Positions 36,971 through 52,000 of a stretch of DNA of 64,000 nucleotides are shown here, one piece after another. The notes under the pieces are model-generated. The model made no database searches. It was not told the DNA's origin and saw only the letters and a program-made list of their open reading frames with translations. The stretch covers positions 2,112,680 through 2,176,679 of the forward strand of contig OZ037767.1 of the NCBI GenBank assembly GCA_964035545.1. Reading direction: 5' to 3'. How positions within the stretch are numbered: the first letter of the stretch is position 1; the number at the start of each line of letters is the position of its first letter. This stretch comes from Bugula neritina (Eukaryota; Bryozoa; Gymnolaemata; Cheilostomatida; Bugulidae). Both the position numbers and the translations under genes were made by a program.

Positions 36971-39796
36971 TTGAATATGATGAGCAGTTTTAAAATACAG
37001 TTTAGTTTTATCTTGCAACTAAGATGAACCAAAATTGTATTATTGCTCACAATGATGTTTCTATAGGGTATACATAGGTATGATTTTCACTAACTCTGTA
37101 CTTGTTATTAAAACGGTTCTTTGGCCACAAACAAGATGTATAAAGTAGGAAAGACAATTCTACATTGTGTTTTTCCACTATGCTCGAGCAGCTTTGCACA
37201 TATGCTTGTTGAATAAATATATTTGGTGAACTTAGGTCACATGATCAGCATTTTTAAAACGTTTAGACTTGTCTGCCCATTAAAGAAGTTGTGCTCTCAT
37301 TAAATGACAGTTGAAGGTAGGAAATTGTATCCTCAGCAAGCAAATAGTGTGATTGTTGTTATTAAATCCATACAAGCATCTCAGGTTATACAATGTAGTG
37401 TAGGAGCCGGAAGCTAGCCTTTAGCCTTGAACCCTCATACCAGAGTTTGCTAGCTGCTAGGGGGCGTCCTTGAACAACCTTTCTATAAGTGTTCAATATA
37501 TGCTGGAAGAACTCAAATGACACAATAATTAAAATAAAAACTGACATAAGGGTTTTCACCATCTATTTTCTGTTTGCATTAACATTATGAAAACAATTTG
37601 GTACTGATTTATGCAAATGTCTGATTATTTAGTAATGCGTCTCAAAGAGATTATATAACTTTTGCTGCCTACTTTTACAGTTTGCATAAGAACTTCTATA
37701 ATCAATAATATTACTATCATAATACCTAAACATGCAGCGAAACGAATGGTTTTTGCTACAGTTGCTGATACAATATATATATATATAATAAGTAAAGTAT
37801 ATTACTTGAGTTATAACATGTTATACATATAAGTCACAGCCCTCTATTTGCACTTGAATTTTCATTAACTTTGCAAGTTCTATGAAACACATTATGAATT
37901 ACAAAGAGTAATGCCACTTAGAAAGTGTCATGTCTGTATAAAAACACCGTCTAGAGGGCCAATTACGAACTGCTGATAGAAAGGTTTACTAAAATATGCT
38001 GCAGTCACAGAGAAATAAAGTGACATGAAATTTTAATGCACAAACTTAAACTTAAACTTAAACCAATAGTTCTTCATTTTTTATAAAATATTCAAGTTGT
38101 CAATTAGAAAGCAATATCCTTTATTTTCCTGAAATAATAAGTCAGTCAGTCAGTTTTACTACAAGAAGTTATATTAAATCTGGCAGTTAGTATACATTAC
38201 AGTAGCTTTTTTGCTCACTATTTTTCTTAAAATGAGTCATTAAAAAGATTAATAACAAACCTCTTAGAAGTGAGGGGTCACTGCCCTAAATTCAGTGCAT
38301 ACACAGTTTAACCAGCCATAGATAGTTGTTACACAGCCAGTATAATTGCCAGCTAGTAGAGGATTCTGTTTGATATGATGTGAAACTAACATGCACTTGA
38401 TAAATTTCATTGAATACCTGCATAAATGCCTTAGACAGTGTGACTTTTTCAGTTTGAGCTGTGACTCATTCAAGTATAACAATCGAGACTAACACAGATA
38501 TAATACCATAAAAACACATATGTAAATTTTCTTAGGGTTTTTAATTTAATTCCATGTCTTCAAAATTGTTTATATATAAAAATTAGTCTAACATTTTTCT
38601 GTTTAACATTAGCTGAAGCTTACTTGCTGCTTAACTAGCTGTATGTGGTGCCTAAACATTATTTTGAACTTTTATCAAAGTTTTATTGTGGATTTCACTG
38701 AAAACAAATTTTGGCTAAAGAAGCAGATGCAGTACTTATAAAAAAAGTTTTAGAAATTATCTCCACCTACTCCTAGAAATATCTCTCTCAAGGCCTCTCT
38801 TTGCATTACATGAAAGGAGGTTAGTTTCAGAAACTCATCGTCTTGTCTATAGAAATATGCAATGTTTTAGTTAGCTTAGGTTCTCAGTGATATTTGTATG
38901 GAGGTTGGGCTAAAGAACAATCTCCAACTGTGCCAATAATGCTTTTTATATCTGCATCTTTTTAAATGGCAAAGCGGTGATAAAAATGTTGATTTTTGGG
39001 GCATTGGGGCCCAAGTCCTTTAGTGCAAGAAGATGTGTGAAGCACTTAAGGGTCTGAAGTTTATCATAACTGACTAGCGCATTGCTGCAATCAAATCGAA
39101 TTTATTATGTTAATCTCTTCAACAAATACTATAATCCAGGCAATTATTTACACTCATTCATACATCATACTAGCAAAAGTTTCAGCCACGATGCCTTTAT
39201 CATAACTGCTGCTTTAATGTTTAAAATATTTTGTAACTTGTCTGTCTCATGTACCTTTTCTGTACTTTGAGATTGAATGCTTCCTACTAACAGATCATTT
39301 AGTACGATGTTCATTTTAAAAATACAAATCCCTAAAGATGGAGAATTGTTTAACCTTAAGCAATTAAGCAGTTGTCTTTCCATAAAGGGTAATTTGCTCA
39401 ATTGTGATAATCTATGTTTTTTTATTGTCTTGACCAGTTTTAGTTTGGAGTACAAGTTAAAATTCTCATAACAACATAACTTGGTTTGCTGCATTTCTTG
39501 TTTAGGATAAAGCTTAATTTTTCAGCACCTCTAATACTGTAACTACGGCTTTTTTATGCTTAACAAATTTAATCTCAAATTTTTCAATAATATACAAAGT
39601 TTTATATTTTTCTTAAAGTTTTAGAAATTGCTTGAAATTTAAAGAAATAAATATAAAACCTTTACCAAAAATTCTACTTAGGCAGAATTTTTATTTTTAA
39701 AAGCTGATACTAATATACTTCTGTTGAATTTATCTAACACATTATCTAGTTGTATAATATTGTACTACATTAAATAGTTTACAAAAATTAGAGGGT
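36971..39796. other. AT-rich intergenic DNA, no gene seen
   Basis: Short open frames (for example minus strand 38264-38482 and 39165-39494) have no recognisable domain or supporting splice structure. I see nothing else in this stretch. Confidence 0.45.
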
Positions 39797-40025
39797 GTAA
39801 AACTATGTATTATATACCATGTATTATATGTTGTATATGTTATATACTATGTGTTATATATTATATTCTATATACTATATATTATATACCACGTATTATA
39901 TACCATGTACTACATATTATATCTAATATATGCTTTCTCTTATATACTATATATTATAGTATATTATATAATATGCACTAGGTATTATATACCAGATCTG
40001 GTATATATACTACATGTATCATGTA
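39797..40025. repeat. Degenerate TATATACTATGTATTA tandem repeat
   Basis: Variants of TATATACCATGTATTATAT repeat irregularly, giving an almost pure A/T tract with scattered C and G. It resembles the repeats at 27310-27470 and 29400-29900 in word content. Confidence 0.75.
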
Positions 40026-43000
40026 CCAAGTTAAATAATTTTGCAGTACTAACAGCACAGTATCTATTTGGATTTATTTTGTTTTGCGTAAGAAGATGAC
40101 TTTTGACTACTTAAACTCATTGTTAGGTTTTACTGGAGCAGACAGCCCTGTTATCACGGTAATCATTATATTTAATTATTTAATACGTAACTCTCAGCTC
40201 TGCAAATCTATAATGAATTATAATGATTTATATTTCATAACTGCAGTCATCTAACAGATAGTCTAGAAATGAAGCTTATTTATTGATAAATAAGCCTCAT
40301 CTTTTCAACACGAAGAATCAAGGGTGGGTATCCCCTTGTCCAACAGTTTGAGTGATGAGATTCTGTAGATTGAAGGCTAGTGTTACAGTATTTAGCAGAT
40401 TGTAGAACAAGTGTATATATAGCAAGCTGAAGTACCTGTACTATCCATTGTATAGGAATGTACTGGCTGTTTACATTCAGATAAATGTTAACTTAAATAC
40501 TGCAAAGCTGCAAGCTGCATTATTCCTCAGCCTGAAATTCAGTCTCTAACTCCATTGTATGCAGGTGAGTAAAAAAATTAAATTACTTAGACAGCTTTTT
40601 GCAATTTCTCTAATGTTTAAAAAGTAACTATTTCCTAAAATAAATCAAACAGGCATTAAACTAATTTTGTAGATATCAAATAATTTTAAATAAAAATTAC
40701 TTTGCTTGCAACAAAGTTTTAAATTTTATGAAATAAAACCCGTATGGCTATGTGTAGCAAAATAATATAAAATTATGTAATGTAGTAATAATTTAATGAA
40801 ATATAAATAATTAGTTGTTATATTTATGGTAGCTGAAAAGGCCTAACTTTGTTGTCTCTATATATTATTTTGCTGGACAGCTTTTTGGTACAGTACACAA
40901 ACTTGAATGTAAGAGAAAAATTAATTAGATATTTTTATAATTTCCTAAACTATTTTCCAGATCTATAGCCTATGTATGTTTTTGAATGTATTGTTATATT
41001 TCACTGATAGTTGATATAATATTTGTATATTATTAGAAACTTAAGATTGTACTGCAGAAATTTTGAAAGTTGTCCTTAGCTTACAGCAACGTACTCACAG
41101 AGAGAAACTTTAGAAAATTTCAGTTCATTTTCCTCTTAGTAAAGTCATAGACACCTCAAATTATTATAAATGTCACTTAAAACTGGTGATCATAATAGGC
41201 TTGGCAGGTAAACCTAGCTTGTTCTTACTTGACCATGAAATATTGCATATCATATTGATATACTATAATATATTCTTTTAATGTGGATGGCTCAAAGGTG
41301 GTCAACTTAGAATCTACACTATTATCATACAAGTTAAAGATAAACGAATCATTATCTGGAGGGTTAAGCTTGTCTTATGTACCTTTATTGTTGGTTTACA
41401 GTTGCTAAAATCTTTTCTGGGTTATTAGATACCAATAGTCATCCTGCCTTTTACCTGTTATAAGATACATTCAGGTTATAGTTTTGGAATAATTAAATTT
41501 GTTGTGTTCCATCATGGTTTGGTATTCGAATGAACAATTGCTTCTAAGAATTTTGAACCAACAACATTGTAGAAATAGTGTAGAAACAGTGTAGAGCTAA
41601 TGATGGTGTTAGAGAGATGGTATTCAGCTCTGAGCTAAAAATAACACATTTTTATATTTGTATTAAAGGCCAACATATGACTACTGCTTTAATTTAAATT
41701 TACTTGACTTCTCGCCTTTACAATTCATTATAAAGAAAGTAACCCTTGATTTAAAGTTTAGCATTTTTAAAACCAATAGATGTATATAATATATACATCT
41801 ATATTATAGTACAGTATATGATTTTTACAGTTTTAAAAGGCAAAGGTAACCAGTCCTTTATTTCTATATTGTAAGCATGTCTATATGAATATATGGATGA
41901 AAGAGTAAGAAAAAACCATTTTTAAACCTCGTCATAAGAAAATCGCTTTTGTATCAAAAATAAAGCCGTAACTCAAGTAGAAAATTAATTTACTTAGTCA
42001 TAATGACTGATTATGTAATCCTTTCGGTCCAAATACCAGGTACTATAAATCTAATCCTTGTTGTGCCAGGAATAACTTGGCTTAGAGAACTAAGAGGAGT
42101 TTAGTAGCTGCAAGTGCTTGTATTTACCAGCTGAGTGGCTTTTCTGGGTCACTTGAAAGTACTAGAAATGATGCAATCATTCTAGCTGATTAAAGTTTAA
42201 TCTATTCTAATTATTTAATAACCGTGAGAGGAGAGAATCTTAGTTTGGATCAGTGTAGAGCAAGTTTTGTTTTACTTCTACAATGTATTTTAAAATAGAG
42301 CAAAAAATATGCTCTAAAACTCCTTCAAGCAATTTTTTTAATTGTGAAAATGGAGGTTTAAACCTTTTCTAGCCAAATCCATTCATAATTTTCTTTGATT
42401 TCACAGATACTCTTTCATGATTTAATTTCAATTGCTTATTGCATAACAAAGTGACACCTGAAAGCTGTAGCTGCATGGCATAGGAATGTCCTACAAGTAA
42501 TAACTTTAGTATAACGTGTATAATTGTATTACTATAATGTGCTTTGATTTCCTATAATCAACTACATAAATATACCATTGCATAGGTACTTTGCCACAAA
42601 TAGGGAAAAATATCGATATGAAAGGTTTCGAAGAACTGTCTGAACTCAAATTAATAGATTAGATTGACTTGTCCAGGTAAAGCCTTCCAACTTTCATAAT
42701 GAACTTTCAAAGCTTTTAGAAAATTGAAAACTCTGAAATAAATCAGGTGGCTGTCTGGCATAAAATTCAATTATAGACTTTGGACTTCAGCTAGTAGCCT
42801 GTAGATGCCAAAGTAGATTATGTCTAAAAACATAATTTTGTTTCAGTAAACTACAGCCAACAACTTCAGCAGACGTCTAATTGGGAGATAATCTGGTGTA
42901 ACTATTTAGTGTTGAATAAATCCTAAATTAGCAGTCTCATTTAATTAGAAACAAATTTAAAAACACACTTGTAGAAGCTTGAAACTAAAACCTTCAAAAA

Positions 43001-46000
43001 CATTATAAAAATTCTTTTTGTTGACCATCTTGTAAGGCAAATGGCACTTTTATTGTTTTCAAAATTATTCTTTCATTTTATCCTTTTCAAACATTTTGAT
43101 TCTAATAATCTTGAGATCATACCATTACTGGTATTGCAGGTTATTTTTATCAAAATATTTTTGTTGTGTTTGCTGGAAAAATTCCTTTCACTTTTCATTT
43201 TGCCTCATGCTTTTACTTTATCAAAGTCTTAATGTTGTTTAAAAACTAACTAAACTAGTCTTTGGAATTATTAAAAAGTCTACAAGGTTCTTTGACCAAA
43301 TATTTTTTCATAGCTAATATACAATGATCTACAGCGATACATATTTGCTGTGACAGTCATCTATAACAGGGTAACCACATAGCTCAACTATTTTCAATTT
43401 CTAGTAGAATTCACTTGTAACCTCTTTATTCAAAAGAACGCCACATGCTCACCACTTATTGTGAGAAACCTACCAAGCTGTTACTTTCAAGGCCCATTCA
43501 TTTAATACAGTATATTATTAGTTTCTGTAGCCTTACATGTGTTACTGTAGTCTAAAGTTGATATCTTGCAAAGCCATCAAGCAAAATATGAAAAGCTTTC
43601 TGTTAATCATGAAACCGCACACCAGTGGGTTAGTTTTCAATGAATGAAGTAAAATTACATAACATGGTAGAAGATCATTTTATACTTTACTGTAACTTAT
43701 GAGTTAACAAATAAGTATCAGTCAGCTAAAACTATTACTACAAAAAATGTAAGTTGAATTTTGTAATTAAAGATTTGTAGAGGCGATAGCAGAAAAATTT
43801 CAATACCCCAAGTTGTTAAATTTCTACAAAGATTTTGGGTTTGGGCGAGGGTGGGTACCTACCTTTTTGTGGGAGAAGTTGACACATTTGTATAAAGGTG
43901 TCAGTCAACATACAGATTTGTAAAACTCATTAATTTGTATAAAAGTGTGATTTGAAAACATGAGTTTAAGTTTCAACCTGCTATACCAGGTCAACAACTT
44001 CTTGTGCTAAAATATTTTCTTTACTCAATCTTTACGTAAACTACATATTCTACCAAAACATATACTTGAAGTTTGAAAGGCATCACAATGAATATTCTAG
44101 AATCTAGACCGTATTAGTTTCCTAAACAATATTCACTACTGATAGACTACAGTAAAATGTCTTTCTCAGTTCTCATCACCTAACATCACTTATCTTCAAT
44201 GCACTGGAGCATAAACATTGTCTTAGATTATCATGCCTGGCCCCAAAACTCTGTTTGCAGAAACTTTTCTAACTGGATAACTGCTAATTAAGTCAAATAG
44301 CTGCATTTATTGACTTTAAGTAATCCTATTTGTTTGTTATGATTGCTTCTATCTATTCAACTCAAGTGCCCTGCACTCCAGACAAAGTTGCAGTTGTATT
44401 AACATAACGCAGACGTAGATTTTTAGTGCAGATTGTCTTCTGCAGTCAGCGTCAAATATTTGCACTAACACATCGTGTCTGTTTTTATCAGTTGAGCTTT
44501 TATTGTTATTATTCATTGTATTGTTCATTGTCTGCTCAAATCAATAAGTGAAAAGCCTGCACAACAAAAATTGGAACAGAAATGTTGCTCTGTTGAAATT
44601 ATGTCTCCTGATGGGTAGAATAATTTATCAATGACATCTCTTGTCATCACTGTTTTTGTTTTTATCAATGATGTTTCAATTTACTAATGAGCTCTTCGAT
44701 AAATGTTAAGTGATGCATACTTAACTAATAGTAAACAGTTTTTAGCTGTCAACATGATAGTAGTATTCGGTGCATGAATGATCATATAATATGCTACTTG
44801 ATTATTACCAATTTAAGTTTAAAATAACTAATTTATTTTTGCTGATTTAAGAGTTATTAAACTTATTAATCTTTTATCAGAGAATGCAACTTCTAAAATG
44901 ATATTTAATTTTCATTGATTAGTGAAGCCTGTAAGTTATACTTCTGGGAATTGCATAACTAACCTTAATTATTCTATCTGATTAAAAGTTTGGTCTGGGA
45001 AAACAGTTTATGATAAAGAATTATTCTGTATAACTTGTAAAATCTATTTACTTAGAATATATGAAATAATCATCATATAATCAGACTGCACTGCATTGAC
45101 CGAGAAATAGCCTATCTGCATCATCACTATCTTTGTTGGCTTGCTGACTGAGAAATGCTTTAGAGTACAAATTATTAGAGCAAAACACAATAATTACAAT
45201 TCTTTACATGTTTATCTTTTATATAGAATTTATTGAGTACAAAGCTAGTAAATACTAACTAATTTGAAGTTGCTGCTATCTATTACCTGAAAGATAACAT
45301 CAGCTTTGCACGTAACCTTCGCCAGATAACTAGCTTTCCTGCTACTTAATAATGTTTGAGATAATAAAATGGTAGCATCAGTTTATACTCTTTGGTGATC
45401 TATAAAATAGATAACTGCTATAATTATACTCTCCTTGGTGGACTGATTTTATCTTAGAACTTATGTAACAAAGGTAATCGACTATAAAATCCACTTCAAA
45501 GACTGATAAAGTATTATGCAACTTATATGAGAAATAATTTAAATAATAAAGTGATAGAAAGCAGAGCAGTTTACAGGGTGGAGCAGTTTAATCTTTATAG
45601 ATACATGAACTATGAAAGCATCCACAATACATGGGGATGACGAGTAAGTACTACCACTATTAGTTGGTACCAGATGTTATCAAGTTGAGAATTTCTGAAA
45701 TGCTTGCAATTAGTGTCTATTAACTCTACTAACTCAACTTTAATCCAGTCTCTCTCTGCAAACAGATTCAAAAAGCACGAGTGTTAGTGAGCGAGCTACA
45801 AAATTGTCTTTTGAAAATGTTCGGATTTCTTTCTCTAATGAAATTTTGTGTATATATAGCAATAAAAAAGCTTTGCAGCTACAGAAGTTACTAATTAGAG
45901 TTGTTCAGCTTTCTAGCCTTACAAAAAGTGAGGTTTGTTAGCCGGTATTAAATGCAGTTTGTCGCATTAGGTATTATTATAATAATCTGACTGCTAATTA

Positions 46001-49000
46001 AAATATCTAAATGATGTAGTAATCAATATGATGCAATACCTCTAAGAGGATTATCAATTTTCAAATATAATATTTTAAAAGATTAATTAAATTAATGGAA
46101 CTTCAATTTGATGCCCTAACTGTTTCAACTATTATATTATATATAATTGTATCAGAATAGTATAGTTATTAATGAAATGTACATTAGCAACATCTCATCA
46201 ATGAGACTAACATAATAACTATTCAAAGTGAATTTATAATAACTAATTGGGCTGTTTTTGAAAAAAAAAACTGGTCTGCTAGTCTCGTGTGAAGAGCATT
46301 GCACCAATGTTCTACTGCTAGCATACTATAAATAGTTTGAGGGTTGGTAAAAGATGCATATATTTCACCTTAGTAAGTCTGTTAGAGCTTTCTTCCTGTT
46401 ATTAGGTAGAGGTGATTAGAAAGTTACATCAATTAGAAATTATTCATAAGATTTCGTGGAAAGTGAAATTTAATGATTTAAGCAGAAAATCAATTATTAA
46501 ATGAATATTTTTTATCATTCTAATCAATCTTGGCTGGCAGATAAGAAAATATATCAAGTAGACAATTAGCCTAAAGGCTTTTATGTTATTACAGCTATAA
46601 TAGTTCTACATAACTGCTTTCAATTGTCACAGTTTAATGCATGTTGCAAGCTAAAATACCTATAAAGCAGTATAAATTAGTCTGGAAAACTATTACACAA
46701 TAGTACGGAGTTGTAAGGTGGTATAATAATTAATCTATTCATTCCACAGTTGAAAGCAAGTTGCCCTCTAATATTTCAGCTATTAAATAGTTTGTAAGTA
46801 GTTAGAATTTATCTTCTCAGTCTTAATATCATCATGGAAAACCAAGCTTGCAGTTTTGTTTCTACTGGAGATTGTATTTCTGTTGATAGCTTGTTTTGAG
46901 TTTCGACTAAGTTAGCATATGAAGCTAATTAGACCATTCTCAATATTCAAGTTGAATAGAAACATACATCTGGGAGCAGGGAATCAGACAAGCTATTAAA
47001 ACTGGCACGTTTAATTATGCAAAGACCAATACAAAGGCATGAGGATTTACCTATTTTCTCCCTTACATAAAAGTACAAGTAAAATATCAAGCATGAGATA
47101 AATAAAACTATACTTCTGATGTTGTAGTAGCTAGAGTATTGCACACCCAGCATATTATGAGCTTCTGTATGCTAGATCTCTAGCTGTTTAACAAAACCGA
47201 ATAGCTCTGTGCAGCTGACATCTAATTCAACCTTATAACCTCTTTGACCTATTAATAGATATCCATAAATAATTATAACCCAATATTATCATTGAATTCT
47301 ATAATAATTTTTAAGTTTTGGAATCAGGACCTTGGGAAGTTGGTAAGCTCCATTATAAAAATAGTTACTACACTGCCTTGAAATAGATTAAACTTGAACA
47401 AAAACAATACAGTTAGGTTTTTGAAATGTTAACTTGAGGTAAACCTATTGTTATGCAATAAACCAGATATCTCACTGTAGGATGTGGAATTAGACCTTGA
47501 AACACTATCCTTTCCTGTACCAGATGATCTTTTACTAGGGTTACACTGTATTGTATTTAATTCTTGTATGTGGTGTACTTATATTGGCTTTGGTGTCAAA
47601 TCCCACCCGACTCATAAACCTTTAATCACAAAACCTTACGACATTTTCTTCTTTCTTTTTAGGCCTCAAGATATCAATAAGAAGTGAACCTTCTCTTTAT
47701 AACGAAAAGAATTTTTGGATTCTATATTTTTTAAAAAGATTTGATCAAGAAAACAAGAACTTTTGACAAGGAAGGCTCTGTTTGGTAATTATTTTCATAT
47801 ATTTTTTATAAGAAAATTTCACCTAATTGCACAAAGCCCATTATTTTAAGGACGTGGTACTCTACATTAGTATTATTGCCCTCACATTCTTCCATTTTGA
47901 ACAATGGCCAAAGTGTGACAGATGTTTCTTTTAGTGATCTGATCTTTCTTCTGTCATGCTTCGTGTTTGGTCAACATTAGTGATTAGTTAGTCATCTGTT
48001 GTGTTACTATTCATGACTATTGCATTGTATTTTGTCAACACGATAGACTACGGTCATGTGACCTAACAGTGCAAGAATGTAGGGTGCCAGTACAAAAATT
48101 AGTCAATTGTTTCAACAAAGAACCCGGTGGCTAAGACTATTGTGTGAGATCATACTTTCTCTCAAAACAATGCCATTGTTCAGCAGCTTATTAACTAATT
48201 CTTTCAGTTTGTTCTTGTAAAAACAGGCTACTATTCACTGTCCTTTTAAAAATTTAGCTCTTAGCAGTTGAAAGCCATTGGTCTTTGTGCTAACAATAGT
48301 CCTGCAGTCTGCCCCTGTTATTTAGCAAACACATCAAATTATGGCAATTTGCTTAAAGGATTTTTTGTGGTCTTGTTTTGTGAACAGCTTCTTTGTCCAC
48401 CACTGATGTAGTGGGTGTTGAAGAGTAAAAAAATTCTAAGCATTGTATTACATTGGGTAGCCTAGGGAGGATCTACCTGATATTTGTAACAGTATTTAAC
48501 ATATACTGGTATTTCATTCATACTCTATCGTATGACTTACACGCGGATATAGGAGCTCTTACGCTGTCAGCAACTCACAGTAGGTGAGTTCTAAACTTAC
48601 AAACATAGAGACAGCTGCTAGTCAGCCTTTGGAGTCTCATTAAATATTACTAATTGAGAACATGTGAATGACTAAAAATAGATTGACAAAATGGAATATT
48701 TAAAAAAGACAAGACTCTTAGCAGGTTTTGTATTGGGATTTAAAGTCCCACCTACAACTACACGTACATTATTAGCAGGTGTAAGACAATTGCTTCTTGT
48801 CAACATTTTACTTTTAGTTTATTTTTTCAAGTTAGTTTAGACTGCCTATTGTAGCTATTTCTTACATCACTGCCCGTGAAAGCAGTGCAAAGTTGAAAAT
48901 GTAAACTAACGACTTTTGTTTTAGTGAAGTCGTATAATCAACAATTGTAAAAGAGAGTTGCTTTTCTTGTAACTCAATTCTTTTCAGTAGAACTCAGTGA

Positions 49001-52000
49001 GTGGGGCATTTGTTTGATTACGTGCATTTAATTAGTATAATCAATCAGCTAATTATATGGACCTGTCACTCAGCCAATCAGACGATAGGCAGCTATTAGT
49101 TTCATGATAGTTTCAACTCGGTATTTTCAGTAGCATGCTTCTGTGTCATTAGTCAACATTTACTCTGCATCTCTAGGTAAGTCACATTAAAATAGTGAAT
49201 TATCGTGATGGCTTTCCAATACTAACTTACCCAGTAAGATCTACTTGCCTAAACCTACCCTATTTAATATTCTTTCTAATATAGTTCTTGTACAAGATAT
49301 AAGTATGTTTATTACATCGAAGTTTTTCTAATACTGCTTCTGTCATCTTAGAATGTTGAAATCATAGCTCATATTTAAAAAACAGTCAACATAAGGAATA
49401 TACATACAAGTAAAGTGTTCTACCAGATTGATTTACTTATAATTAATGGTTTTAGAGTGTGTTGAATGTCTTTGTCTAGTAAACACTGACATATCAGATA
49501 AACTAATACCAAATAAATCAGTATAGAATATTCTATGATAATTAACTGCTTGAAATCTGTTTGTTCCCAATTAAGTTTCTGTTAGAAGTAACCACCACAG
49601 TACTCCATTCATCAGAATATTGTAGCCGAAACATTAATCAGTTATAAGTTCTACCAGAGCATCTGTATGTGAAGGTACTCTATATTAATTTGGGAAGAAG
49701 GAGAACTACAACGGCTTACTAGGGCTCCCAACTTTTAATTTGGTACCTGCATCTTTTGATGATCATTGCACTAGTTTATAAATAACTATATAAAAGGCCG
49801 TGCAGATCTGTAAATACATCTTATTGTCATTCTCAGCACAGAATCTAGTATACAGAACAAAAGCCAGCTTTCTTAGGGAATGCATCAGTAATCTTGCTTT
49901 TACTACATTTTAATTAAAGTCAAAACCCTTGCTATTTTTATGTTGTATAGCAAGGTACTAAAGTCACTGTCGGTCTCATGCTTTCTTTGCTTAGCATAAA
50001 ATTATTTTCATTAGCAATTAATTAGTAAATTATTTTTTGATGCTAAAATCAACAGGTATTGGTAGCACTTTTAAGGATGAGGTTAGAAAGAAAGCAAACG
50101 AGTTTATCTAACATCCTGTGCCTTCCCTAGGATAAAGTGGAGAGCTAAAATGTGAATTAGATATAAACAATCTCCAGCTGGGAGATTATCTCCAAGCTAT
50201 TGTATTGAATAGAAAGTAGCCATGTTTCCTACACCTTGTAAAAACTGATAACCAGTTCTATTACCAGTAGGCATATAATTACGATGTTATGCTGGTAGTG
50301 ATGGCATTGCGCTGTATATAGTTGAATGCTGAAATACAAAATAACTCGGGTTGTTTTCTAATGTTACCGGATACATTTACAACCCCATCATTGTGTCGAA
50401 AGTTTGTATTATTAATATTACAACAATGTCTAAAATATGAGTTATTTGCCCTTGGCTATTTTTCTCTACTTTCAGCTACTCAAAATTAAGGTGGCTCAGG
50501 TTCTAGTTTGTTGGTTGATCTGAAGTTCGAGGGGCTCTTGATGTAATTCGCTCAACTTTGCTGTTTGATACTTTGTGTTGTTTCCAGACAGGCTGGTATT
50601 GTATTATCGCAAAGTGTCAGGTTTGCCTCTAGTCATGTGATCACTGATGTCCAAATATATTCTCTATAGCATATATCTCAAATAGTTTTGCTTTCAAAAA
50701 TTCTAGCATTGGCTCTGTCACAGTGAATTAGCAATAACTTGTTGCGATGTCAATGTTTAATATATTTTAATGTGAGCAATTCAAAATAAAACAGTTTTAT
50801 TTCCAAACTTTCAATAGAAACTTTAGTAGCAGTGACTACTTTACTCTGTGAACCATTTAGTTTTTGCAGAATTAAGGTATTTCATCCTATATACGATGAC
50901 TTTATGTTAAAGTTAAATGCTACTTTACATGGAAGCAAGACACGAAGACATCTGTTTCTGTAATTACATATTTGTGCAGATGCATTTATGCAGTTGATAT
51001 ATAAGTACTATGGGCATGCCACAGCAAAAAGCACCTGCAGTCTCATGGCAACTGGGAGCACTTGCAACATACTGCCTAAGGCTGTTCACATGTCATGATC
51101 AGTCAGCACTGCTAAAAGTCAAGTCGATTATACAACCAGTCTAACTGCTGTGACTATTAATTCTCATAAAACATTTCTTTATTTAGCATTTAGACTAGCA
51201 TTGGGGTTGTAATTAGCTACTCCGTCTCTTGAGACAGCGATGACTACCTCAGCCTCGGGCAGCTTGTCAGTTATAGTGCTGCCTCAAAAGTATAGAATAT
51301 GTTACTAACATAGAATATTGATATTAAGTTGATATTACAGCCTTGTAACACCATACCGAATGCAATTATTTCTATCAAGTTACTCCTATATATGTTTTGT
51401 GTGAGTCAATTAATTCAATGAAAATTTTAGTAATTTTATCTTTTTATTTCTAGATTATCTTATTACTATTTGTGTGCATTGTGCACCTGCTGTCTATGTA
51501 CACTGCAGTAGTATTTTACTCCTATTTGTTTCAATTTCCTTCTTCGTATGAAATTTCATTTGTCTTCCAGGATGCCAATGTACAGCAAACCCATTATAAA
51601 AATGAACATTATTTATGTTGTCTTATAATTGTGTTCTGTGGGTTGGTGACTAAATTGACTTTTCCTCTTTGTCAACTCAGGAAACAGCTGTTTGAATTAA
51701 AACTTTTTTAAACAAAAGCCTAGACACTAACTAGTCTGCTAATTGCCTAGCAAAACAATGATTGCTCCACTATTTAGTTTATTTAATTGAGGCAAATGTA
51801 ATTTTTGTTTTTCTTTTCTTTTGTAACTTTGTATGCAACGTTGCTCTGTTTCAAATTCATGTTTGCTTAACCTTCCCAAATTAGGTTCATTATTCATAAC
51901 CACAAACCCTCAGTTCCGTTGAACAGAAGTAAAAACGAATTGGCTTGAATTGGTTAACTTCTTTAACTGAAAAATATGTTTTCTCTATTATCCAGTTTGT

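Noticed and set aside
38264-38482. 72-codon minus-strand open frame in the gene-poor block
   Set aside because: Isolated, no recognisable family, no convincing flanking splice sites.
47484-47687. Open frame beginning with an acidic Glu-Leu-Asp segment
   Set aside because: No domain, no matching exon partners and low coding character after the first residues.
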